Below, in pieces: positions 7,731 to 16,000 of a DNA stretch of 31,715 nucleotides (its first letter is position 1; the number at the start of each line of letters is the position of its first letter). Made by a program: the position numbers and the translations under genes. The stretch comes from Acidimicrobiaceae bacterium UBA2093 (GTDB taxonomy: Bacteria > Actinomycetota > Acidimicrobiia > Acidimicrobiales > Ilumatobacteraceae): the NCBI GenBank assembly GCA_002331255.1, contig DCZD01000036.1, forward strand, positions 2,507 to 34,221. The letters are read 5' to 3'. Under the pieces are notes generated by a model, which was not told where the DNA came from, ran no database searches, and worked only from the letters and a program-made list of their open reading frames with translations.

Positions 7731-8563
7731 CGCTCACTCGCGCGCATGCATCAGACCAACTGCGCGATGCAGGGCTCTCACCTCGGCGTGCACTCGGTCA
7801 GAACTTCGTCGTCGATGCGAACACTGTTCGACGAATCGCCAAGTTGTCAGGTGTCGGTCCAGGCGACCATGTCATCGAGATTGGAGCCGGGCTCGGATCA
7901 CTCACCCTCGCTCTTGCCGAAACCGGTGCGAACGTCGTGGCTGTCGAAGTCGATGCATCGCTTGTGCCCTTGCTCACTCAGAATGTCGCGCCACACGACA
8001 ATGTGCGGGTCGTGCATGCCGATGCGATGAACCTCGACTGGAAGTCTCTGCTTGGCGAGCACACCAACTGGCACTTAGTGGCGAACCTTCCATACAACGT
8101 TGCCACTCCACTCGTCGCCGATGTGCTCGACATGGTTCCAGCGGTAAAGCACGTGTTCGTGATGGTGCAGAAAGAAGTGGGCGATCGTCTCGTGGCTTCG
8201 GCAAACTCCGACGCCTACGGTGCACTCAGCGTAAAAATTGCTTTCTGGGCACGCGGATCGATTGCCGGAATCGTTCCTCCCACAGTCTTCTTGCCTCGGC
8301 CAAAAGTCGACTCCGCGTTGGTCGACATCGTTCGACGTGACGAGTCTCTCGACTCGACGATTGATCCCATGCAGTTGTTCGCACTCGTTCGACAGGGTTT
8401 CGCCAAACGCCGAAAGATGTTGCGCGGAGCGCTCGCTGGAACTGTCGACACCACTCACTTCGAAGCAGCAGGCATCGAACCAACGGCGCGCGCTGAAAAC
8501 TTGTCGGTGCACGACTGGATTAGATTGTGCAACGCAGTACATCCCACAGGTACTGGCCGATGA
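7727..8563 (+). CDS. ksgA: 16S rRNA (adenine1518/1519-N6)-dimethyltransferase KsgA/RsmA
   Basis: KsgA dimethylates two adjacent adenines near the 3' end of 16S rRNA during 30S subunit maturation. The protein has 278 residues, close to the family norm. The N-terminal RRALGQNFVVD (20-30) is the conserved substrate-proximal segment. SAM motif I is EIGAGLG (51-57), the acidic VEVD follows strand 2, HADAMNLD is motif III, and the catalytic motif is NLPY (120-123). The C-terminal RQGFAKRRKMLRGAL is also typical. The GTG start overlaps the previous gene's stop by 4 bp (GTGA), and its stop overlaps the ispE ATG (ATGA), so translational coupling is likely. Confidence 0.97.
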   Translation: MTLTRAHASDQLRDAGLSPRRALGQNFVVDANTVRRIAKLSGVGPGDHVIEIGAGLGSLTLALAETGANVVAVEVDASLVPLLTQNVAPHDNVRVVHADAMNLDWKSLLGEHTNWHLVANLPYNVATPLVADVLDMVPAVKHVFVMVQKEVGDRLVASANSDAYGALSVKIAFWARGSIAGIVPPTVFLPRPKVDSALVDIVRRDESLDSTIDPMQLFALVRQGFAKRRKMLRGALAGTVDTTHFEAAGIEPTARAENLSVHDWIRLCNAVHPTGTGR

Positions 8564-9282
8564 GCGCCCTGAAGGCCAACGCCAAGTTGACGCTGTCACT
8601 ACGCATCACCGGAGTACGTGATGACGGCTATCACCTCATCGACGCAGAAATGGTCTCGCTTGATCTTGCAGATGACATCACAATCGCTCCTGGCGACAAC
8701 GGCATCGACGTCGACGGCGAATTTGCCGAAGGCATTCCCACCGACGACACGAACCTGGTTGCAAGGGCTTTGAAACTCGCGAACACGCGTGCCCATGTGC
8801 GCATCACGAAGAACATTCCCCACGGCGGTGGCCTCGGTGGTGGTTCGACTGATGCAGCTGCAGTGTTGCGCTGGGCCGGCGTCACAGACCTGATCGCCGC
8901 GTCACGTCTCGGCGCCGACATTCCGTTCTGCATGGTCGGTGGACGAGCACGTGTGCGCGGTATCGGCGAGGTTGTGGAACCACTGTCCCGCCGCGACCTA
9001 GATGTGACCCTGGTTATTCCCCCGATACATGCGTCGACCCCACAGGTCTATGCAGCATGGGATGCGATGGGTGGTCCGCATGACGAATCAGGAAATGACC
9101 TCGAACCAGCAGCACTGAGAGTGGTCCCGGGGCTGAGCGAGGTGAAGTACCGCATCGCCGACGTCGTGAATACACCACCGATGCTGGCCGGATCAGGCTC
9201 GACATGGTTCGTCGAAGGACACCACCGCGAACTTGTCTCGGCGCTGCCGGATTGTCGCGTGGTGTTTACTCGCGCCCGATAG
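8560..9282 (+). CDS. ispE: 4-diphosphocytidyl-2-C-methyl-D-erythritol kinase
   Basis: IspE phosphorylates CDP-methylerythritol in the non-mevalonate isoprenoid pathway. It is a GHMP kinase. The sequence shows the N-terminal ANAKLTLSLRITG, the ATP-binding PHGGGLGGGSTDAAAVL, LGADIPFCMVGG, and the C-terminal LAGSGST motif. At 240 residues it is shorter than most IspE (280-300) because of short loops, but all catalytic motifs are present. The start is the ATG at 8560, which overlaps the ksgA stop (ATGA). A longer frame beginning at 8527 lies inside ksgA and adds nothing conserved. Confidence 0.94.
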   Translation: MSALKANAKLTLSLRITGVRDDGYHLIDAEMVSLDLADDITIAPGDNGIDVDGEFAEGIPTDDTNLVARALKLANTRAHVRITKNIPHGGGLGGGSTDAAAVLRWAGVTDLIAASRLGADIPFCMVGGRARVRGIGEVVEPLSRRDLDVTLVIPPIHASTPQVYAAWDAMGGPHDESGNDLEPAALRVVPGLSEVKYRIADVVNTPPMLAGSGSTWFVEGHHRELVSALPDCRVVFTRAR

Positions 9283-9291
9283 GGCCGAGTT

Positions 9292-9384
9292 CTACTTGCG
9301 CCGTTGATGGCGGGTGCGACGAAGCATCTTCTTGTGCTTCTTCTTGCGCATCCGCTTCCGACGTTTCTTGACCAGCGATCCCAT
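9292..9384 (-). CDS. bS22-type small ribosomal protein (AURKAIP1/COX24 domain), 30 residues
   Basis: A 31-codon reading frame on the minus strand encodes a highly basic peptide that begins MGSLVKKRRKRMRKKKHKKM and ends with RTRHQRRK. It closely resembles the short Lys/Arg-rich proteins annotated as AURKAIP1/COX24-domain proteins. The mycobacterial member is the small-subunit ribosomal protein bS22. The family is typical of Actinobacteria and has relatives in the mitochondrial ribosome (mS38). A TAGGTT hexamer (minus strand, 9400-9395) ends 10 nt before the ATG, with TTCGCA 18 bases further upstream, so the leader would be only about 3 nt. The gene lies between ispE and tRNA-Gln, opposite to both. 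Confidence 0.88.
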   Translation of the reverse strand: MGSLVKKRRKRMRKKKHKKMLRRTRHQRRK

Positions 9385-9471
9385 ACCGGCGACGAACCTA
9401 CAGGCGCAGACGCGGTTTTGCGAAAATCAGATACCGTCTAGTGACGAAGGCGTGCATGCGCGCCCTTCCCT

Positions 9472-9546
9472 TCCGGGGTCGTTCAAATGGCAGGACAGCG
9501 GGTTTTGGTCCCGTTGATAGGGGTTCGAGTCCTCTCCCCGGAACCA
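9472..9546 (+). tRNA. tRNA-Gln (anticodon UUG)
   Basis: The acceptor stem TCCGGGG (9472-9478) pairs fully with CCCCGGA (9536-9542). The discriminator is A, and CCA (9544-9546) is encoded. The anticodon stem GCGGG/CCCGT encloses the 7-nt loop TTTTGGT, with anticodon TTG at 9505-9507. The T arm is AGGGG-TTCGAGT-CCTCT. The D arm contains GTTCAAATGGCAGGAC. All arms fold, so it is a functional-looking tRNA reading CAA and, by wobble, CAG. It sits 24 bp before glmU. Confidence 0.95.
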
Positions 9547-9570
9547 GTGGTTTCTTGCTAGAACCTTTCT

Positions 9571-10671
9571 ATGACAAGTTCTGCGGCGATTTCGGCGATC
9601 GTTCTCGCGGCTGGTGAAGGCACGCGAATGAGGTCAGAGCGACCCAAGCCCCTCCATCTCATCTGTGGTCGCCCGATGGTGATGCATGTCATCCACTCTC
9701 TCGAGGGACTTCCCATCGAACGCACGGTGGTGGTCGTAGGTCACAACGCCGAGCGAGTCACGAAGAAAGTCCAAGAAGAAGCTCCCACATGGGCCGGCGT
9801 CTCCTTCGTCGAACAGGCAGTTCAGCGCGGAACCGGCGACGCGACCGTGGTCGGTTTGTCCTCGTTTGACAGCGACGGTGCCGACATGGATGACACATCG
9901 ACGGTGATCGTGCTTCCCGGTGACACGCCACTGCTCGAGCGTCACACCATTGCACGACTTGTCGAGACCCACGAGTCAACCGGTAGTGCAGCGACGGTAT
10001 TGACCGCACGCATGGAAGAGCCGACCGGCTACGGGCGCATCGTTCGCGCGAAAGATGGTCGCGTTATGCGCATCGTCGAACAGCGCGATGCGAATGAAGA
10101 AGAAGTTGCAATCGACGAGATCAACACCGGCATCTACGCATTCCGTCGTGATCTTCTCGGCCCGGCTCTTCGCCGCATCTCGAACAACAACTCCCAGTCC
10201 GAGTACTACCTCACCGATGCCGTCGCGGTCTTGGCATCGATGGGCCATCGGGTCGCTGGAGTTGAAGCCCCTGCGGCCGAGACGGCAGGGGTGAACGACC
10301 GCTGGCAGCTGGCCCTTGCAGAGCGTGAACTGCGTGCCCGCACGAACAAGATGTGGCTGCTGAGCGGTGTCACCATGCTCGACCCGCGCCAGACCTTCAT
10401 CGATGTGACAGTCACCATCGGACGAGACGTCACACTCTTTCCCGGCGTGCTCCTGCAGGGCGACACCACGATTGGCGACGGTTGCGAGATCGGACCGCAG
10501 ACCAGACTCGTCGACTGTGTCGTCGGGCCGCGCGCCGTCGTGGAGAACACCGTCGCACGTGAAGCCGAGATCGGCGCAGATGCTGTCGTCGGACCATTCG
10601 CATCGCTCGAGGCTGGCAGCAGTGTCGCTGCTGGCGCGCGGACTGGCGCGTTCTACACTGGAATCGCATGA
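9571..10671 (+). CDS. glmU: GlmU-type N-acetylglucosamine-1-phosphate uridylyltransferase lacking the acetyltransferase half
   Basis: GlmU normally acetylates glucosamine-1-phosphate and then makes UDP-GlcNAc for peptidoglycan. The N-terminal uridylyltransferase domain is intact: LAAGEGTRM...RPKPL (12-28), QRGTGDA, VLPGDTPLL, GYGRIVR and EINTGIYAF. The left-handed beta-helix is cut short. The protein ends at residue 366 after roughly four to six hexapeptide turns (IGPQTRLVDCVVG...VVGPFASLEAGSSV). The part that in E. coli GlmU carries the acetyltransferase residues (K351, H363, Y366, N377, N386) is absent. The position equivalent to R333 reads Ser-Leu-Glu rather than Arg. The stop overlaps the prs ATG by 4 bp, so the truncation is a settled gene structure and not an end artefact. 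A TAGAAC hexamer six bases before the ATG may be a weak leaderless promoter. Confidence 0.9.
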   Translation: MTSSAAISAIVLAAGEGTRMRSERPKPLHLICGRPMVMHVIHSLEGLPIERTVVVVGHNAERVTKKVQEEAPTWAGVSFVEQAVQRGTGDATVVGLSSFDSDGADMDDTSTVIVLPGDTPLLERHTIARLVETHESTGSAATVLTARMEEPTGYGRIVRAKDGRVMRIVEQRDANEEEVAIDEINTGIYAFRRDLLGPALRRISNNNSQSEYYLTDAVAVLASMGHRVAGVEAPAAETAGVNDRWQLALAERELRARTNKMWLLSGVTMLDPRQTFIDVTVTIGRDVTLFPGVLLQGDTTIGDGCEIGPQTRLVDCVVGPRAVVENTVAREAEIGADAVVGPFASLEAGSSVAAGARTGAFYTGIA

Positions 10672-11675
10672 CGTCGAAGCCGCTTGAAAGAGTCACCACC
10701 AAGCGACTGTCACTCTTCTCCGGACGAACTCACCCCGCCCTTGCTGACGAGGTTGCAAGTCATCTTGGTATCGAAGTCGGCGACGCGAACATCGTCGAAT
10801 TCGCCAATGGTGAAATTCGACCCCGCTTTGCCGACAGCATCCGTGGTGGAGACGTGTTCGTGATGCAAAGCCACTACACGACGAATGGTCACTCCATCAA
10901 CGACTCGATCATGGAGCAGTTGATAATGATCGACGCTGCACAACGAGCGAGCGCGAAGCGCATCACCGCGGTGTGTCCTTTCTACGGATATGCGCGTCAA
11001 GACCGCAAAGCCGAAGGACGTGAGCCGATCACGGCGCGCTTGTTATCCGACATGTTCAAAGCTGCCGGCGCCACCCGTATGGTGTCAATTGACTTACACA
11101 GCGGTCAGATTCAGGGTTTCTTCTCCGGCCCGGTCGACCACCTCACCGCCTTACCCGTGCTCGAGGAATACGTTCGCAAGCACGCAGACAACGACGTCGT
11201 CATCGTGTCGCCAGATGCTGGTCGCGTGAAGGTCGCAGAACGATTCGCACAGCACCTGTCCGATCGCAACGCAGACGTCGCATTCATCAACAAGCGACGT
11301 CCGAAGGGCAGCGCGAATGTAGCAATCGCGAAGGAAGTCATCGGTGACGTCGACGGTCGACAGTGCATCCTCACCGACGACATGATCGACACCGGCGGGA
11401 CCATCGTGTCTGCAGCCGAGTTGCTGCTCGAACGAGGCGCCAAGGAAGTGTGGGCGATGGCTACTCATGGCGTCCTCTCGGGTCCTGCTATCGACCGATT
11501 GAAGGCGTCTCCCATCGAGCGCGTGGTTCTCACCAACACGTTGCCCATCGAAAACGGCAAGTTGTTCGACAAGATGGAAGTGCTGTCGGTTGCCAAAATC
11601 ATCGCCGATGCCCTCGCCGCAGTGTTCGACGAGACGAGCGTCAGTGAGCTCTTTGGCGGCGAAAACCAAGCCTGA
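10668..11675 (+). CDS. prs: Ribose-phosphate pyrophosphokinase
   Basis: The enzyme makes PRPP from ribose-5-phosphate and ATP for nucleotide, histidine and tryptophan synthesis. It has 335 residues. Motifs include LFSGRTHPALADEVA at the N terminus, FANGEIRPRF, CPFYGYARQDRK (103-114), the metal-binding DLHSGQIQGFF (142-152), VSPDAGRVK and the PRPP loop DDMIDTGGT (237-245). The ATG overlaps the glmU stop (ATGA). The glmU-prs pair is conserved widely in Gram-positive bacteria and gives no reason to doubt either call. Confidence 0.97.
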   Translation: MTSKPLERVTTKRLSLFSGRTHPALADEVASHLGIEVGDANIVEFANGEIRPRFADSIRGGDVFVMQSHYTTNGHSINDSIMEQLIMIDAAQRASAKRITAVCPFYGYARQDRKAEGREPITARLLSDMFKAAGATRMVSIDLHSGQIQGFFSGPVDHLTALPVLEEYVRKHADNDVVIVSPDAGRVKVAERFAQHLSDRNADVAFINKRRPKGSANVAIAKEVIGDVDGRQCILTDDMIDTGGTIVSAAELLLERGAKEVWAMATHGVLSGPAIDRLKASPIERVVLTNTLPIENGKLFDKMEVLSVAKIIADALAAVFDETSVSELFGGENQA

Positions 11676-11680
11676 CCGCC

Positions 11681-11702
11681 CTCGCCCGCGCTGAGCGGCG
11701 AG
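11681..11702 (+). terminator. Possible terminator hairpin after prs
   Basis: CTCGCC (11681-11686) pairs with GGCGAG (11697-11702). Two further inner pairs close a small loop. The hairpin starts 5 bp after the prs stop and lies before the rplY promoter, where termination would make sense. There is no U-tract, so it is uncertain. Confidence 0.35.
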
Positions 11703-11736
11703 TTCAGCCCCCGGTGGGGTCTCTCGGGTCCCTGGA

Positions 11737-11742
11737 TAGACT
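11737..11742 (+). promoter_or_regulatory. Leaderless -10 of rplY
   Basis: TAGACT is followed by eight bases and the GTG start at 11751. No Shine-Dalgarno sequence lies at a workable distance, and I see no clear -35. Confidence 0.45.
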
Positions 11743-11750
11743 CGTGAGCC

Positions 11751-12389
11751 GTGTCCAATACAGCTTCTCTCCTCGCCAAGGCCGGTCGTGCCACTGGCAG
11801 CGCCAATGCCCGTCGTCTGCGCGCCCAAGAACAGATTCCCGGTGTCCTCTACGGCCACGGCATGTCACCGCTATCGGTGTCGGTCGCGCGTCGTGACCTG
11901 CGTGTCGCCCTTAGTGGCCCCGCCGGTGTGAACACGATTCTCGAGTTGAACGTCGATGGAACGGTGTATCCGGCCATCGTGAAGGAACTTCAGCGCCACC
12001 CAGTGCGCCGCACAGTCGCTCACATCGACTTCTTGCAAATCGACATGAGCGAAGAAATCACCGTGTCGGTTCCTGTTCGTCTCACCGGAACTGCCAAGGC
12101 CGTCATCGGCGACGGTGGACTCGTCGATGCTGCAGTCGACACCATCGATTTGCGAACCACTCCGGCGAACTTGCCGAACGAAATCGTCATCGACGTCACC
12201 AACATGAATTCCTACGACGTCATTCGTCTCGAAGACGTCGTGTTGCCTTCAGGTGTCGTTGCTGTTGGTGATCCCGACATGCCTGTCGTCACTGTCCTCA
12301 CACTGCGTCAAGACACGCCGGCTGCTGCAGCACCGGCTGAAGGCGAAGCAGCTGCCGCACCGGCTGAGGCCGGCGGCGCCTCCTCCTGA
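11751..12389 (+). CDS. rplY: 50S ribosomal protein L25/general stress protein Ctc (bL25)
   Basis: The 212-residue protein is the long (Ctc) form of bL25, which binds 5S rRNA. The N-terminal L25 domain (about 1-95) includes the conserved GKxxxRRLRxxxxIPGVLYGHG-type segment (here ANARRLRAQEQIPGVLYGHG) and HPVRRTVAHIDFLQID. A second beta domain (about 100-185, starting ITVSVPVRLTGTAKAV) is the TL5/Ctc extension. The tail is an Ala/Glu-rich disordered stretch (PAAAAPAEGEAAAAPAEAGG). The GTG start at 11751 fits the N terminus of homologues and the leaderless promoter. It is followed by pth, as in most actinobacteria. Confidence 0.96.
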   Translation: MSNTASLLAKAGRATGSANARRLRAQEQIPGVLYGHGMSPLSVSVARRDLRVALSGPAGVNTILELNVDGTVYPAIVKELQRHPVRRTVAHIDFLQIDMSEEITVSVPVRLTGTAKAVIGDGGLVDAAVDTIDLRTTPANLPNEIVIDVTNMNSYDVIRLEDVVLPSGVVAVGDPDMPVVTVLTLRQDTPAAAAPAEGEAAAAPAEAGGASS

Positions 12390-12406
12390 CCCAGTCCACC
12401 TGACCT

Positions 12407-12425
12407 ACCCCACCATGTGCGGGGT
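12407..12425 (+). terminator. Hairpin between rplY and pth (possible attenuator)
   Basis: ACCCCAC (12407-12413) pairs with GTG-c-GGGGT (12417-12425) around a 3-nt loop, with a single bulged C. It is followed by the moderately T-rich TCATTCTC. It could reduce read-through from rplY into pth. It is too short to be sure. Confidence 0.35.
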
Positions 12426-12448
12426 TCATTCTCAGGGAAGTCCTGTCC

Positions 12449-13036
12449 ATGGCTGACATCCAACGAACTCTCGTCGTCGGACTGGGAAATCCTGGAAAGC
12501 GTTACGCACGTACGCGCCACAACGTCGGTCAAGAAGCCGTCGAATTGCTTGCCGAACGTTGCGGTGCCCGACTCAAAGTCGGCAAACAACACGCACTGAT
12601 CGCCGAGACATCACTCATCGGAACTTCTGTCGTCCTCGCAGTGCCGACGACATACATGAACGACTCCGGTGAAGCTGTTGGTCCGTTGTGCAAGAAGTAC
12701 AAGATCGATGACCTTGCACACCTCATTATCGTGCACGATGAGCTTGACCTTGAACCAGGTGCACTGCGCGTGAAAGTCGGAGGTGGCCTCGCAGGCCACA
12801 ACGGACTTCGATCCATCTCGGCACATCTCAAGTCCGACGACTACGTGCGCGTTCGTATCGGCGTGGGTAAGCCTCGCTCCAAAGAAGCGGGCGCAGACCA
12901 CGTGTTGTCGCGTATTCCCGCTTCTGAGCGACAGTTGCTCGATGAGTGCGTGGTTCGCGCAGCAGACGCAGTCGAAGCAATTCTTCGTGATGGGGCGTTG
13001 GCAGCAATGACCGCCTACAACGCCAAACCCGCATGA
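12449..13036 (+). CDS. pth: Peptidyl-tRNA hydrolase
   Basis: Pth recycles peptidyl-tRNAs that drop off the ribosome. The protein has 195 residues, the usual length. Motifs: VVGLGNPGKRYARTRHNVG (9-27), with the substrate-binding Asn in GNPG and the catalytic His at H24; PTTYMNDSGEAV; IVHDELDLEPG with the catalytic Asp; GGGLAGHNGLRSI; and YVRVRIGVGKP. The ATG has GGGAAG about ten bases upstream as a probable ribosome-binding site. The stop overlaps the mfd ATG by 4 bp. Confidence 0.97.
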   Translation: MADIQRTLVVGLGNPGKRYARTRHNVGQEAVELLAERCGARLKVGKQHALIAETSLIGTSVVLAVPTTYMNDSGEAVGPLCKKYKIDDLAHLIIVHDELDLEPGALRVKVGGGLAGHNGLRSISAHLKSDDYVRVRIGVGKPRSKEAGADHVLSRIPASERQLLDECVVRAADAVEAILRDGALAAMTAYNAKPA

Positions 13037-16000
13037 ACCTGCTCGACCTCGTCCACGTAGCAGCCAACGAGCCCGCACTCGCCCAAGTCGCCGGCAAGAA
13101 GAATGCGCGACTCGCCACTGCCGAATCGGCACGACCAATCGTGCTCGCGGCACTCGCGGCATCGACACGGCGAGACCCCATCATCGTCGCGGTGCCCACT
13201 GGTCAGATTGCCGAGCAACTGCACGACGACCTTCGAACCTTCGTGCCCCCCGACTCTGTGTGCCTGTTCCCTGCCTGGGAAACCCTGCCATTTGAACGAG
13301 TGAGTCCAGCGGTCGAGACCATGGGTCGACGAATGGAAATCGTCTGGCGACTTCGCAACGATGACCAGCGACCGCGCATCGTCGTTGCGAGTGTCCGGTC
13401 GCTGCTTCAAAAACTTGCCCCAAACGCCGAGGCGATAGAACCAATCCGCGTGAGCGTCAAAGGTCTCGTTGACATCGACGAGTTATGTACAACGCTCGTG
13501 CACTTCGGATATCGACGCGAGACATTGGTCGAGCATCGTGGTGAGTTTGCGCGCCGTGGTGCCATCGTCGACATCTTCTCCAGCACATCAGACGCGCCTG
13601 TACGCATCGACACGTGGGGCGACGAGGTCGATCGACTCACGATTTTTGACGTAAACGACCAGCGATCAATCGGCGACCTCGACAACGTCGTCGTCTTTCC
13701 GGCACGTGAGTTGTTGCTTGACGACATACTCCGCGAACGCGCTCGTCGACTGGTCGCCGAAGAACCGTGGGGTCGAGAGCAGTGGGAACGCCTTTCTGAA
13801 GGGCAGATCTTTGACGGCATGGAGAGTTGGCTGCCGTGGCTCACTTCCGAAGATCGACTCATCACCGATGTGGTCGGCAACGATGCGCTCATCGTTCTTG
13901 TCGACCCGAAGAACATGGCTGACCGAGCACGCGATCTACTTGCCGAGGAAGACGACCTTGCGCGTGCACTGGCCACATCGTGGGCTCGCGATGCAAGCGT
14001 CGAGTTCCCGCGCTTACACACGAACCCTGAACGCCTACTGGCACTTGAGACAAACAGTGCGTCATTGACATTGTTGAACACTGCCGATTCACCAGAGACT
14101 CCGACGGTCGCCTCTGGTGGTTGGGGGCCGATCATCCATGACCCCACGCCAGTCTTCGCGCGCGCCAAGGAGCTGCTTTCCCAGAAGTGGACGATGGTCC
14201 TTGCGGCTGAAACCGATGCATCAGCTCAGCGACTCGCCGACCTGCTCGCAGAGAACGGTTTGCAGTTCGATGTGCGTACCGATGGAACGTTGCGTCACTC
14301 GGCAGGAAATGTCGTTGTCGCTCCTCTGTCGCGTGGTTTCATCTTGCAAGAGTCTCGTATCGCGGTCATCGCCGAATCAGACCTGAGCGGTCGTCGACGA
14401 ACACGTCGCGTGTCGCGCACGTCGCGCGCCAACGCGGTGTCGGTGTTTGAGGATCTGCAGCCTGGCGGCTACGTGGTTCACCAGCATCACGGTGTCGCCC
14501 AATACGAGGGCATGGTGAAACGCACCGTTGGTGGCGTCGAGCGTGACTATTTGTTGTTGGCCTACAAAGGTGGCGACAAGTTGTACGTACCCACCGACCA
14601 CATCGGTGCGCTACGTCAATACGTTGGCGGTGAAACCCCGACACTCAACCGAATGGGTGGCAGCGACTTTGCCCGGGCGAAGTCGCGTGTACGCAGTGCC
14701 GTGCGTGAAGTGGCACAAGAACTTGTCGTTCTGTATCAACGACGAGTCACCGCCGAAGGTCACGCGTTTGCGGAAGACACCCCATGGCAGAGCGAGATGG
14801 AGTCCGCTTTCCCGTTCGTCGAGACTCCAGATCAGATGCGCGCGATTGATGAAGTGAAGGCCGACATGGAACGTTCCGTGCCGATGGATCGCCTCATCTG
14901 TGGCGACGTCGGCTTTGGCAAGACTGAAGTGGCGGTACGCGCCGCGTTCAAAGCAATTCAAGGTGGTCGACAAGCCGCAGTACTGGTGCCGACCACGCTT
15001 CTCGCTTCACAACATGCCAACACGTTCTCCGAACGGTTTGCCGCCTATCCCATCCGAGTCGAGATGTTGTCGCGATTTCTCTCGAACGGAGAGGCCCGCA
15101 AAGTGTTGGAGGGCCTAAAGACCGGTGAAGTCGACTGCGTCATTGGCACCCATCGCCTTCTTCAAGAAGGAGTTGCATTCAAGAACCTCGGGTTGTTGGT
15201 GGTCGACGAGGAACAACGTTTTGGCGTACAACACAAAGAAGCTATGAAACGCCTACGAACCAATGTCGACGTGCTCACCATGTCAGCTACCCCGATACCA
15301 CGCACACTCGAAATGAGTCTCGTCGGAATCCGTGACCTGTCTCTTCTTCAGACTCCCCCTGCCGATCGTCAGCCAATCCTCACGTATGTCGGCGAGGACA
15401 GCGAGTCGGTGGCGACCGAAGCCATCAGACGTGAACTGCTGCGGCAAGGCCAAGTTTTCTGGGTGCACAATCGAGTGCAGTCGATTGAGGAACGCGCCCA
15501 ACAACTGCGTGAGTTGGTTCCAGAAGCACGCATCGTCGTAGCTCACGGACAGATGGACGAGTCACAGCTCGAAAAAGTTGTCGTTGACTTCTGGGAAGGT
15601 CAATACGACGTTCTCGTGTGCACCACCATCATCGAAAGCGGCATTGACATGCCGACCGTCAACACTCTCGTCGTTGAGCGTGCTGACTTACTTGGCCTGG
15701 GTCAGTTGCACCAGTTGCGAGGGCGAGTCGGTCGAGGTGGCCAGCGCGCATATGCGTACTTGTTTCACCCTCGCGATAAACGGCTAAGCGAAGAGGCCTA
15801 CGAAAGGCTCCGCACCATCGGAGAGTCGACAGAGCTTGGCAGTGGCTTTCGCATCGCCATGCGCGACTTGGAGATACGCGGTGCCGGCAATCTGCTCGGT
15901 GAAGCACAAAGTGGCCACATCGCAGCGGTTGGGTATGACCTGTATTGCCAATTGGTCACAGAGGCTGTGGCGGAGATGAAGGGTGAACCCGTAGTCGAAC

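Noticed and set aside
10450..10671. Frameshift or sequencing error as the cause of the short GlmU
   Set aside because: No reading frame downstream encodes the missing beta-helix. The prs gene begins within the glmU stop codon, leaving no space for a lost C terminus.
13407..14168. 253-residue open frame on the minus strand opposite mfd
   Set aside because: It lies wholly inside the well-supported mfd gene, is rich in Ser/Arg/Thr as expected for a shadow frame in high-GC DNA, and shows no domain.
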